Source: DATKWS01 sp035529435 (GTDB lineage Bacteria > Krumholzibacteriota > Krumholzibacteriia > Krumholzibacteriales > Krumholzibacteriaceae). Taken from it: 64,000 bases of DNA. Under the pieces are notes generated by a model, which worked only from the letters and a program-made list of their open reading frames with translations, was not told the origin of the DNA and ran no database searches. Where the stretch lies: contig DATKWS010000154.1 of assembly GCA_035529435.1 (NCBI GenBank), forward strand, positions 1 through 64,000. The letters are read 5' to 3'. Position numbers and translations under genes: made by a program. Positions 52,855-60,801 of this stretch are shown piece after piece (position 1 is the stretch's first letter; each line of letters opens with the position of its first letter).

Positions 52855-53571
52855 ATGAGCGGGATCGATCGGACACGGAGCCGTCCACAAAGTGGAAACG
52901 GGCTTTTCATCAAAGCCTACCGGGCCCTGCGGCGCGTGTACGGCCCGCAGCACTGGTGGCCCGTGACACCGCCCGGTGAATTCGAGCCGGCCTACACCGG
53001 CGGGCCGTGCTCACCGGAACAGGTTTTCGAGGTAGCGGCGGGTGCCGTTCTCACGCAGAACACCGCCTGGAAGAATGCGGCCAAGGCCATCGTGAACCTG
53101 AACAGGGCCGGTGTTCTCGATCCCGCGGCTATCCGGGACATCGATGAGAGGGAGCTGGCGCATCTCGTGCGTCCATCCGGTTATTACAACCAGAAGGCGC
53201 GGCGGTTGAAGACGCTGGCCGATTATTTCATCGGCGCGGATGTGGTCACGAGGGAGGCGCTACTCCGACTCGGAGGGGTGGGCCCGGAAACAGCCGATTC
53301 GATAATGCTTTATGCATTCGGCAGGCCCTATTTCGTCGTCGACGCCTACACGCGGAGAATATTCGGACGGATGGGAGCGATCGACGGTGGATCATCATAC
53401 GAGAGCATCAGGGAGACGTTCGAGAGGAGTCTGCCGCGCCGGATTTCCCTGTACCGGGAGTTTCACGCGCTGATCGTCGAGCATGGCAAACGGAGCTGTC
53501 GGCGAAATCCCCTCTGTGCGGCGTGCGTCATCGCCGACCTCTGCGGATGGAAGAACGGAGAGGCGCTTTGA
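52855..53571 (+). CDS. Endonuclease III-like HhH-GPD DNA glycosylase
   Basis: A 238-residue DNA-repair protein. The helix-hairpin-helix is LGGVGPETADSI at 139-150, and the catalytic aspartate is Asp163 in FVVDAYTRRI. The lysine used by bifunctional endonuclease III is replaced by Glu145, suggesting a monofunctional glycosylase such as Mig/alkyl-adenine types. C-terminal CRRNPLCAACVIADLC gives four cysteines for a 4Fe-4S cluster (spacing 5-2-5 rather than 6-2-5). The ATG at 52855 has GGGAG 9 bases upstream; the frame extends to 52669 across the NikR operator, which is unlikely. It is divergent from nikM. Confidence 0.87.
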   Translation: MSGIDRTRSRPQSGNGLFIKAYRALRRVYGPQHWWPVTPPGEFEPAYTGGPCSPEQVFEVAAGAVLTQNTAWKNAAKAIVNLNRAGVLDPAAIRDIDERELAHLVRPSGYYNQKARRLKTLADYFIGADVVTREALLRLGGVGPETADSIMLYAFGRPYFVVDAYTRRIFGRMGAIDGGSSYESIRETFERSLPRRISLYREFHALIVEHGKRSCRRNPLCAACVIADLCGWKNGEAL

Positions 53572-53617
53572 CATACCGCACGGCGCCATATCCATATCGA
53601 AGCATGTATATGGTTAG

Positions 53618-53830
53618 CCTTAATCCGTCATTCTTGTGTATGTGAATGTGTGGCCGGGCGCCGGGACGGGGGCGCTCCGGCTCAAACAGTCCTCGCGCAC
53701 CGGATCGGAAGCGTTGTATCCCGAGAGATCACACGTTGTGGCGTGCCGGTGTGCTGCGGAACTCGCCGTCGGCCGCCGTCCCTACGCGCCCGGCCGGTCC
53801 ATCAACGACGACAGTATTGACGGATTAAGG
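53618..53830. repeat. 213-base segment bounded by 13-base perfect inverted repeats
   Basis: CCTTAATCCGTCA (53618-53630) is exactly complementary to TGACGGATTAAGG (53818-53830). The enclosed sequence is much more GC-rich than its AT-rich flanks and carries no recognisable protein (an open frame 53636-53848 has no family features). It may be a miniature element with terminal inverted repeats or a mobile remnant; no target-site duplication is evident. The remainder of the 53572-54069 gap is AT-rich and contains the promoter of the PerR-like gene. Confidence 0.5.
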
Positions 53831-53987
53831 TTAAATGTTTTACTGTGAAAATAATTCTGGACAACGGGTAGAAATTACTTGCCGGATTGGTTATATATCT
53901 TTACACTGAATCCGTTTAACTTGCCGAAAGGGGGATTACCCTGGGGTTCTCATAAATAATTGGAAATTTTTATATTATAGAGATATT

Positions 53988-54028
53988 AATAATGATTATT
54001 GACAAATAAACATGTTAGATGATAGAAT
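53988..54028 (+). promoter_or_regulatory. Strong promoter with overlapping Fur/PerR-type operator
   Basis: TTGACA (53999-54004), an 18-base spacer and TAGAAT (54023-54028) make a near-consensus sigma-70 promoter. The palindrome AATAAT-G-ATTATT (53988-54000) overlaps the -35 element and resembles the Fur/PerR box. The first gene downstream encodes a PerR-like protein, so autoregulation is likely. AGGAGG (54056-54061) is its ribosome-binding site. Confidence 0.7.
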
Positions 54029-54069
54029 GTACAATTGGGGCAACGCTGATCTGATAGGAGGAACTGTTA

Positions 54070-54486
54070 ATGCACTCGTTTGATAAAACCATCCAGAAAC
54101 TCCGACAGGAAGGTTTCAAGCTGACCCCGCAGAGGCTCGCCGTGATCAAGCACATGATCGGCAACAGCAGGCATCCATCAGCGCTGGCGATTCATAAGGA
54201 TCTGAAGCGCCGGTATCCGAGTCTTTCATTTTCGACCGTCTACAACACACTGAACATGCTCGAGAGGATCGAGGAGGTGCAATCGCTCAACGTCATCGAC
54301 GGTCACCTGAATTACGATCCCGATATCAGCACCCATGGCCACTTCCTCTGCACCAAATGCGGCACGATCCATGATATCCGTTTCGAGGATTGCGACGATA
54401 TCAAGCTGCCGCAGGGCGAGATCGGAGGCCATACCATCTCCTCGATACAGGTATCATTCAAGGGGACGTGCAGGATTTGCCGCTAG
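54070..54486 (+). CDS. Fur-family regulator, PerR-like
   Basis: A 138-residue winged-helix metalloregulator. KLTPQRLAVIKHM and SFSTVYNTLNML are the DNA-binding half. STHGHFLCTKCGTIHDI supplies the regulatory histidines and the first zinc cysteine pair; TCRICR at the C-terminus supplies the second pair. An aspartate (TIHDI) stands where PerR has its distinguishing Asp104 and Fur has Glu. This supports peroxide sensing by Fe-catalysed histidine oxidation. AGGAGG lies 8 bases before the ATG, and a matching operator overlaps its promoter. The following genes are redox-enzyme genes, a usual PerR regulon. Confidence 0.88.
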   Translation: MHSFDKTIQKLRQEGFKLTPQRLAVIKHMIGNSRHPSALAIHKDLKRRYPSLSFSTVYNTLNMLERIEEVQSLNVIDGHLNYDPDISTHGHFLCTKCGTIHDIRFEDCDDIKLPQGEIGGHTISSIQVSFKGTCRICR

Positions 54487-54495
54487 GAAGTTTTC

Positions 54496-55113
54496 GTGAT
54501 AGCGCAGGGTTGGAAATGTTCGCAATGCGGTTTCATTACCGTTGACCTCTTCCCCCCCGATAACTGCCCGAAATGCAACGCCGACCGATCGGCATTCGAA
54601 ACGGAACATGCGGTCAAGTTTTCCCAGGATGAGCGCGATGGCGTATTCAATGCCTGCTGGAGCGTCAGCTACGGGCTGTACCTCGTCAGCTCCATAGACG
54701 GCGACAAGATGAACGGGCAGATATGCAACACGCTCTTTCAGATCACCAGCGATCCTCCCCGCATCGCCATCGGGATCAACCACGGAAACCTCACGCACGA
54801 GTACATAGAGAAAAGCGGTGTTTTTGCTGCATCCGTCCTCGGTGAGAACGACCACAGGATCGTCCGGCGCTTCGGGTACCGGTCCGGCCGGGATTTCGAC
54901 AAATTCAAGGGTGTTCCCCTATTCAAGGGGAAGACGGGATGTCCGATATACGAGAAGGCCGTTGCGTACATCGAGTGCACCATTCTCAGGGACAAGACGA
55001 CCGACGCCGGCACGCACAGCATCTTCATCGGGGATATCGTGAACGGCGCCCGCCTCACGGAGGACGTTCCGATGACGTACGCGTTCTACCACGAAACCAA
55101 GGATAAGATTTGA
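54496..55113 (+). CDS. Rubredoxin-like domain fused to flavin reductase (Hrb-like)
   Basis: A 205-residue protein. The N-terminal 35 residues are a short rubredoxin-type zinc/iron knuckle (WKCSQCGF, DNCPKCN). From ~45 a flavin-reductase-like FMN-binding domain follows: NACWSVSYGLYLVSS, NGQICNTLFQITSDPPRIAIGIN and GVFAASVLGE. High-molecular-weight rubredoxins of this composition pass electrons from NAD(P)H to flavodiiron proteins or rubrerythrins; in the known Moorella protein the rubredoxin part is C-terminal, while here it is N-terminal. The GTG start has AGGAAG 5 bases upstream. It begins 9 bases after the PerR-like stop. Confidence 0.87.
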   Translation: MIAQGWKCSQCGFITVDLFPPDNCPKCNADRSAFETEHAVKFSQDERDGVFNACWSVSYGLYLVSSIDGDKMNGQICNTLFQITSDPPRIAIGINHGNLTHEYIEKSGVFAASVLGENDHRIVRRFGYRSGRDFDKFKGVPLFKGKTGCPIYEKAVAYIECTILRDKTTDAGTHSIFIGDIVNGARLTEDVPMTYAFYHETKDKI

Positions 55114-55231
55114 TCGGGACACCACCGGTATCACTTCGGCGCGGCGTTCCCGGGTCCGGTGTTTCGGATATAATTCCCTTCACAAACGGATCGTATTGTG
55201 TTTTCCTTTCAATTCGGGAAGGCATCGAAAC

Positions 55232-56230
55232 GTGAAGAGCGAAGATCAAAAGAAGCAGATACTGGATATACTCTCCGGCGCGATCCTGCGGGAGACGGAT
55301 GCGTTCAATTACTATCACCGGAACGCCGATGGTCCGTCGGCACCGCCCGCCGTACGCGGGCTCTTCTCGCGGCTGGCGGAGGAGGAGCGGGTCCACCGTC
55401 ACCTGCTGATCAACGAATTTCTCTCGGTGAAGCGCGGGTGGCGCGAGGAGGAGGGGGAAGGGATAAAACACATTCCCGCATTCAGGGTGCCCGACAAGAT
55501 CCCCTTCCTTCCCCTTCGGACCGGGCCGGATCTCGATGCCGCCGCGGTCTGCCTGCCGGGGAGGCTCGTGGGTGGTGACAACGTATTCTCCGCGGTCGTG
55601 CGCGATCATGCCGGCAACGCGACGGGTACATTCCTCGTTCTGTATGATGCGATGGGGCACAGTTTCGAGACGACGGAAACAAACGCGCTTGCCGCCAGGA
55701 TTGTCGGCGAGCATTTCGAAGCATCGAGCACGGCCCGTATGCAGCAGGAGCTCCTCGCTCCCGATCTGGTGGCGAAACTGCTGAACGAGAAACTGCATGA
55801 GAAGTTCGACGGGCAGGGTGTTTTTATCACACTGTTCTGTGCGACGTTCGATACACGGAGTGCCACGATGTCCTATACCTGCGGCGGGCACGAGCCGCCA
55901 TTCGTCGTTCGCGCGGACGGGCGGGTGGAATCGCTCCTCAACACGCAGCTCATCGTCGGGATCGATCCCGATTTCGACTATACCGCCGATGCGGTGCCGT
56001 TCGGGGAAGGGGACATTCTCTGCATCTTCACCGACGGGATTGTGGAGGCGAGAAACGAGGAGGGTGATTTCTTCGGCCGCAGCGGTGTGCAGGCGGTGCT
56101 TGCGCGGAGCGGTCCTGCAACGCCCCGCCAACTGATAGAGGACCTGCTCGAGGGGGTTCGGAATCACTCGGCGGCCGAACTGATACAGGATGAGATTTCA
56201 ATAGTTGTCGTCAGATCGAAAGGAGCGTAG
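55232..56230 (+). CDS. Half-ferritin/rubrerythrin domain fused to PP2C (SpoIIE/RsbU) phosphatase
   Basis: A 332-residue two-domain protein. Residues ~5-65 form two helices with Glu21 and an E-x-x-H pair (Glu52, His55), like the first half of the ferritin-like domain in the next gene (AILRETDAF, FSRLAEEERVHRH versus [24 protein letters not shown]). Only one helix pair is present, so a diiron site would need dimerisation. Residues ~100-330 are a PPM/SpoIIE phosphatase: VGGD (Asp116), LYDAMGHS, CGGHEPP, FTDGIVEA and QDEISIVV. It probably dephosphorylates an anti-anti-sigma protein in response to oxygen, peroxide or iron. GTG 55232 is chosen over TTG 55196 because GGGAAGG precedes it. It begins 118 bases after the flavin-reductase gene. 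Confidence 0.85.
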   Translation: MKSEDQKKQILDILSGAILRETDAFNYYHRNADGPSAPPAVRGLFSRLAEEERVHRHLLINEFLSVKRGWREEEGEGIKHIPAFRVPDKIPFLPLRTGPDLDAAAVCLPGRLVGGDNVFSAVVRDHAGNATGTFLVLYDAMGHSFETTETNALAARIVGEHFEASSTARMQQELLAPDLVAKLLNEKLHEKFDGQGVFITLFCATFDTRSATMSYTCGGHEPPFVVRADGRVESLLNTQLIVGIDPDFDYTADAVPFGEGDILCIFTDGIVEARNEEGDFFGRSGVQAVLARSGPATPRQLIEDLLEGVRNHSAAELIQDEISIVVVRSKGA

Positions 56231-56234
56231 CAGC

Positions 56235-56726
56235 GTGGCTCGACACGATTCCGAGATGAAAATGGCGATCGAGGGTGCGATCTACCGGGAGATAGGGGCG
56301 CGGGATTTCTACCGCACCATTGCCGAAGGTATTCAGAATGCGGAGGGGAAGGAGAAGTTCTCCCGGCTCTCGGAAGACGAGGACGGCCACCGGGCGAAGC
56401 TCGAGTCGTGGCTCGACAGGTTGTTCGGGGAATCATTCTCGCCGCAGCCGGACAAGCTCAAGGAGTCGGAGATCGGTGGGATCGGCATAGATGAACGCAC
56501 GGGCGCGCTCGAAGCGCTGAACATAGCCATCGGTGCGGAGGAAGAGGCGGAGGCGTTTTACCGGAATCAGGCGGCCGGTACAGATATTCCGGAGCTGAGG
56601 GAGCTGCTGCTCGGTATAGCGGACGAGGAGCACGGCCATTTTGCGATGCTCGAGGCGGAACGGAATTCGATCATCGGCGGTTTCTACTGGTTCGATATGG
56701 ATTCGACATCGTTTCTCGAGGACTGA
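56235..56726 (+). CDS. Rubrerythrin-type ferritin-like protein without rubredoxin domain
   Basis: A 163-residue four-helix protein with two E..ExxH half-repeats: [12 protein letters not shown] with [11 protein letters not shown], and [14 protein letters not shown] with [11 protein letters not shown]. These are the diiron ligands of the rubrerythrin family, which reduces hydrogen peroxide. The C-terminal rubredoxin domain of classical rubrerythrin is absent; a separate small rubredoxin-like gene follows 85 bases later. GTG 56235 has AAGGAG 9 bases upstream, only 4 bases after the phosphatase stop. Confidence 0.87.
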   Translation: MARHDSEMKMAIEGAIYREIGARDFYRTIAEGIQNAEGKEKFSRLSEDEDGHRAKLESWLDRLFGESFSPQPDKLKESEIGGIGIDERTGALEALNIAIGAEEEAEAFYRNQAAGTDIPELRELLLGIADEEHGHFAMLEAERNSIIGGFYWFDMDSTSFLED

Positions 56727-56811
56727 CGGACATCCCGTCCTGTGGAACGCCGGCGAACGACCCGCCACGGGACGGCGCGATGCACCGGGGATGCAATGGG
56801 AGGTTTCATTG

Positions 56812-56928
56812 GTGAAAAAATGGAAGTGTACCCTCTGCGGATACATTCATACCGGCATGGAACCCCCGGATGAATGTCCGGTCTGCGGGGCGCCGAAGGA
56901 GAAATTCGTCGAGTATGTCCTCGCATAG
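56812..56928 (+). CDS. 38-residue rubredoxin-like protein
   Basis: The short product contains [10 protein letters not shown] and [13 protein letters not shown], two CxxC knuckles with the spacing of the rubrerythrin C-terminal rubredoxin domain rather than of a classical rubredoxin. It could be the detached electron-transfer domain of the preceding rubrerythrin. GTG 56812 follows GGGAGG by 8 bases. In-frame ATG codons lie further upstream (for example MQWEVSL), but the strong site favours the short form. Confidence 0.8.
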   Translation: MKKWKCTLCGYIHTGMEPPDECPVCGAPKEKFVEYVLA

Positions 56929-56962
56929 ATCGGGGAGTATCTGTACGAGAGAGGAGACCATG

Positions 56963-57121
56963 ATGGAAAAGTGGAAATGTACGTTGTGCGGTTACATCTA
57001 CGATCCCGCCCTGGGTGACCCGGATAACGGCGTCGAGCCAGGTACGGCCTTCGAGGACCTCCCCGATGACTGGGTGTGCCCGGACTGCGGCGCCGGCAAA
57101 GAAGATTTCGAGAAGGTGTGA
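56963..57121 (+). CDS. Rubredoxin
   Basis: A 52-residue classical rubredoxin: [19 protein letters not shown], then [20 protein letters not shown]. Four cysteines bind one iron. The usual length and the conserved aromatic residues are kept. It should deliver electrons to the rubrerythrin or to the flavin-reductase fusion in this cluster. ATG 56963 lies 6 bases after AGGAG; the ATG one codon earlier is too close. It starts 34 bases after the small rubredoxin-like gene. Confidence 0.94.
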   Translation: MEKWKCTLCGYIYDPALGDPDNGVEPGTAFEDLPDDWVCPDCGAGKEDFEKV

Positions 57122-57222
57122 CACCCACACCCGGTTGATTGCGACGCAGTAGTCACCCGATGAGCCGAAACGATCGGGGGCTGCCGGATCGTGCTCGCTG
57201 CACGGGGCGGGAGACCACGGAC

Positions 57223-58833
57223 GTGACAACGAATGAAGGAAATACCGCAGCGCCGCGACCGCACGCTGAACGCAGGCGGTTTCTCGTTTCGATGGGTATC
57301 CTCGCGGGCGGCGCCCTCGTCGTGCGGGCCGCGTTCCTCGGGTGCCGCATGGTTCTCAGTGGTGACGAGGTTCATTATGCGGAATCGCTCCACCGGTTCA
57401 TGGAGGGGAGGTTCACAGAGGGATTCTCCGATTACTGGTCGTTCTTCTATCCCTTCCTCGCACTTCCGTTCGGAAAGATTTACGGGAGCGCAGAGCCGGC
57501 CCTGCGGCTGCTGTCCGTAATCTGCGGCGGCGCGGTCGTCGTGCCGTGCATGCTCATCGCGCGACGCCTGTGGGGTGATCGCGCGGCCCTCCTGGCGGGA
57601 ATCCTCATCGCGCTCCACCCAAGTCTCATACAATTTTCGACCGCCGCGATGACCGAGTCCCTCTCCGCGCTCCTTGTCTCGACCGCACTCTACCTGCTCA
57701 TCCGGTTCCTGCAGGACGGCGGCAGATGGTTTTTTGTCGCCGGCGGTGTGGTGCTGGGGCTCGCTTACCTGACGCGCCAGGAGGCGCAGTTCATTCTCGC
57801 CCTCGTTGTTGTTGTCGTATTACTCGCCGGCGCGGGGACGGTTCCCCGGGGAAAGCGTCTTGTACGCGCGGCGGTGCTGGCGGCGTTTTTCATAGTAACG
57901 ATTCTCCCGAGCGTATTCTTGCTGCGGGCGAAGACGGGCCGGTGGACGGGGGGATCGAAGGCATCGGTCAATCTCAGCTCACCGCTCATCTGGGAGGACG
58001 GCATCGAACGGGAACGGTACGTCTACGGCCTGAACGAATCCGGCACGGGGCGCCGTATCGATGAGATCGGTAGGGAGAGCGTCCTTGCAACGCTCTGGCG
58101 ACAGCGGGACGCGGTGGTCTCCCGGTACTTCCCGAACCTCACGAGGGGAGTCGCCCTTCTGCCGAACCTCCTCGCCAGTCCGTTTCTCCTGCTCCTCGTG
58201 CCCCTCGGGCTGTTCGGGCGGGGATGGCGGCGGGGGGATCGCATGATTGAATTCGTGCTCCTCCTCGTCGGCATTCTTCCGTTCGTTCTCTATGCCGTTT
58301 TCCGGATCGATTTCCGGTACCTCGTTCCGTTTCTGCCCGTGTACCTCCTGTGGGGCGCACGGGGGTGTGGTGTGCTCGTCTCGTGGCTGCGTGAGAATGT
58401 ATCACCGCGACCGATTCTATCCGTGATCACCCTGTTCGTTATCCTGGCGAGCCTCGTTCCATTCACGGTACGGCGCTATGCTCTTCTGGCCGCGAGCCAG
58501 CCGGTCGAGTACCGTGAGATCGGACGGTGGATCAGGGACAACGGCGGCGGGGGCGCCATGATTCTCGCGCCGTCGGGTTGGTCGGTCGGGTACTACGCGG
58601 GGAATCCGCTCGCCACCTTTATACCATGGACCGATCCGGACGGGCTCATCCGCTATGCCCGGTACCACCGGTTCGAGTATCTCGTGCTCGGTACCGCGTA
58701 TATCGAACACGCACGGCCGGCGCTCGAGCCGCTCGTCCGTGAGCCTGAGTACCCGGGATTCGAATTGATACATACCTTTACAGACCGGTCCGGCGGAGAG
58801 ATATTACTCTACCGCCTCGGCACCACCTCCTGA
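57223..58833 (+). CDS. GT39/ArnT-like membrane glycosyltransferase
   Basis: A GT-C family protein of about 536 residues with roughly 11-12 transmembrane helices. The first extracytoplasmic loop has SGDEVHYAESLHRF, the Asp-Glu catalytic motif of dolichyl/undecaprenyl-phosphate-sugar mannosyltransferases, and SLIQFSTAAMTESLSALL and YLTRQEAQFILAL match PMT/ArnT loops. It uses a polyprenyl-phosphate sugar to modify lipid A or proteins on the periplasmic side. The start is uncertain: GTG 57223 (GGGAG 9 bases upstream) or ATG 57160. It follows the rubredoxin gene by about 100 bases and has no glycan neighbours. Confidence 0.8.
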   Translation: MTTNEGNTAAPRPHAERRRFLVSMGILAGGALVVRAAFLGCRMVLSGDEVHYAESLHRFMEGRFTEGFSDYWSFFYPFLALPFGKIYGSAEPALRLLSVICGGAVVVPCMLIARRLWGDRAALLAGILIALHPSLIQFSTAAMTESLSALLVSTALYLLIRFLQDGGRWFFVAGGVVLGLAYLTRQEAQFILALVVVVVLLAGAGTVPRGKRLVRAAVLAAFFIVTILPSVFLLRAKTGRWTGGSKASVNLSSPLIWEDGIERERYVYGLNESGTGRRIDEIGRESVLATLWRQRDAVVSRYFPNLTRGVALLPNLLASPFLLLLVPLGLFGRGWRRGDRMIEFVLLLVGILPFVLYAVFRIDFRYLVPFLPVYLLWGARGCGVLVSWLRENVSPRPILSVITLFVILASLVPFTVRRYALLAASQPVEYREIGRWIRDNGGGGAMILAPSGWSVGYYAGNPLATFIPWTDPDGLIRYARYHRFEYLVLGTAYIEHARPALEPLVREPEYPGFELIHTFTDRSGGEILLYRLGTTS

Positions 58834-59223
58834 AAATACGATCCGGCACCAAAACCGCGGCCCCGTGATCCGGACCGGTACCGATCCACGGTACGGCTTT
58901 CGTATGTGGTGTGCCGTTTCCTTTGATTTCCAATCATGCCGTATCGTATCCCGTGCATTCGATCTATTTCCCGTTGCCGCCAATTGTTCCCGGTTGTTCC
59001 CGGCCGTTTCCCACGGCGTCCACCGGCCTGTCATGATTCTTCATGCGGTGTATTGATATCCCCCCTATTGTGAATAATTCTTGCAATATTGTTCCTGCAG
59101 ACAACGTCACGGATGCGCCGTGAAAAGTATAAGTCAATTATTTTTAATGACTTCGTTCGATTTCACCACATGCCGGCCATGGCGGAAAATCGAGCGGTAT
59201 GGTGAGTTTCATTTCAGCCGATT
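58834..59223. other. Intergenic stretch before the partner-switching genes
   Basis: About 390 bases with no supported gene. The first 220 bases are GC-rich with repeated CCGGT/TTCCC words; 59050-59220 is AT-rich and probably holds the promoter of the phosphatase gene, but no -10/-35 pair is clear. The phosphatase start itself has no good ribosome-binding site. Confidence 0.4.
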
Positions 59224-60777
59224 ATGCAAAACCTGAGTTTCAAGATACAGATCGCCATGCTTGTCAGCCTGCTTGTTGCGGGGCTCGTGGCCGCATTTTC
59301 CTGGACGGTTGCCACGCGGGAACGGAGCATGATTCTATCGGAGGTTCTCCACCGCGTGGTTCTGCAGGGCCGGAACCTGGCGCTCAGCTCGGCAAAACCG
59401 CTTTTACACGAGGATCCCGAGTTTGAATTGCATCCACTCGTTGCCAAGGTAATCGAATACGATCACGATGTTGTTTCGATCGTCGTGGTCGATCACAATA
59501 GCGTTATCAAGGGCCACCGGGACGTTGCGGCTATTGACAAGGTATACATACCGTTAAAAGAGCTCAGGCCCATAGATCAGGTCACGCACCAGTCGGCCGG
59601 CGAGACATTCAGGGAAAACGAGAGTTTCATCGAGGTGTCCGTTCCCGTCACCGATCGGAGGGAGAGAATCGGGACGGTATACCTTCAATACTCCAAACGG
59701 GGGATTCGCGAGGCCATGGATACCATCAAGGGGAGGATACTGCGCATCGGCCTTTTTGCGCTCGCCGTGGGTGTACTGCTCTCCCTTCTGCTCGCCTTCC
59801 ATATTACGAGTCCCATCAGTAAACTGACACGGGGCGCCGAATCGATCGGCCGCGGGAATCTCGACACGAGGATCAAGATCAGGTCGGTGAAGGAGATTCA
59901 GGCACTCGCGCACACCTTCAACGAGATGGCCAGGAGTCTCGAGGAGAGTCACCGCGCGATGCTCGACAAGGAGAGGATGGAGAAGGAGCTCGAGATCGCG
60001 CGCGAGATCCAGGAGACGCTCCTGCCGGCGCATCTGCCGCATCTGCGCAATTTCGAAATTGATGCATACTACCATCCCGCCTCCCAGGTCGGTGGTGACT
60101 ATTTCGATCTCATACGGGTCGACGAGCGGCACCTCATGATCGTTGTCGGCGATGTCGCGGGCAAGGGCGTTCCCGGTCTCGTCATCATGGCGATGGCGAG
60201 AATTCTCGTGCGGCATTTGGCGCTCAAGGGGGAGCGGCCGTCGAAACTTCTGCGTCATCTCAATGTGCTCCTGAAGCGCGATATGAAACGGAACCTCTTC
60301 CTGACTCTTTTCTGCGGTTTACTCGATACCCACGATGGCACACTCCGATTCGCCAGCGCGGCCCACATGCCGCTCATCGTGTATCACAGCAACGAACAGA
60401 TGGTACGCATGATGAGTACGAAGGCCAGGCCGGTCGGGATCTTTTCGGACGAGGTGTTTTCGCAGGGGCTCGAGGAATATGTCGTTTGTCTCCAACCCGG
60501 TGATCTGCTTCTCCAATTCACCGACGGTCTCAACGAGATGCGCGACCCTGCCGGGAATGAGTTCGGGATAGAGAGGATCATGCAGACGGCATACGACGAG
60601 GCGAAGGGTGGCGCCCGGCACCTGATCGCGGAGATAAAGCGGAGACTCGGGGAATTTCGTCATGGCGAACTGCAGAGCGACGATCTCACGCTCCTCGCGG
60701 TGAGCGCGCTGCCCGCCGGCATGGAGAGGGTAAACGAGGAACGTATGGAGATCCTCGACAGGGTGGTATTCGATTGA
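59224..60777 (+). CDS. Membrane RsbU-type PP2C phosphatase with HAMP domain
   Basis: A 517-residue sensor phosphatase. One transmembrane helix (~8-28), an extracytoplasmic sensor region (30-172) containing VIEYDHDVVSIVVVDHNSVIKGHRD (a dCache/sCache-like beta sheet), a second helix (~173-193), HAMP (TSPISKLTRGAESIGRGNLDTRI) and a coiled coil precede the phosphatase. The phosphatase has ASQVGGDYFDL, VGDVAGKGVPG, FASAAHMPLIVY, LLQFTDGLNEM and SDDLTLLAV. It should dephosphorylate the STAS protein encoded next and so release a sigma factor or effector. The ATG at 59224 has no clear ribosome-binding site. The next gene starts 24 bases later. Confidence 0.88.
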   Translation: MQNLSFKIQIAMLVSLLVAGLVAAFSWTVATRERSMILSEVLHRVVLQGRNLALSSAKPLLHEDPEFELHPLVAKVIEYDHDVVSIVVVDHNSVIKGHRDVAAIDKVYIPLKELRPIDQVTHQSAGETFRENESFIEVSVPVTDRRERIGTVYLQYSKRGIREAMDTIKGRILRIGLFALAVGVLLSLLLAFHITSPISKLTRGAESIGRGNLDTRIKIRSVKEIQALAHTFNEMARSLEESHRAMLDKERMEKELEIAREIQETLLPAHLPHLRNFEIDAYYHPASQVGGDYFDLIRVDERHLMIVVGDVAGKGVPGLVIMAMARILVRHLALKGERPSKLLRHLNVLLKRDMKRNLFLTLFCGLLDTHDGTLRFASAAHMPLIVYHSNEQMVRMMSTKARPVGIFSDEVFSQGLEEYVVCLQPGDLLLQFTDGLNEMRDPAGNEFGIERIMQTAYDEAKGGARHLIAEIKRRLGEFRHGELQSDDLTLLAVSALPAGMERVNEERMEILDRVVFD

Positions 60778-60801
60778 GGAAGTACTGAACGGGGTTTCGA
60801 T

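Noticed and set aside
53636..53848. 70-codon open frame inside the inverted-repeat element
   Set aside because: No ribosome-binding site, no homology pattern, and it runs across the right inverted repeat.
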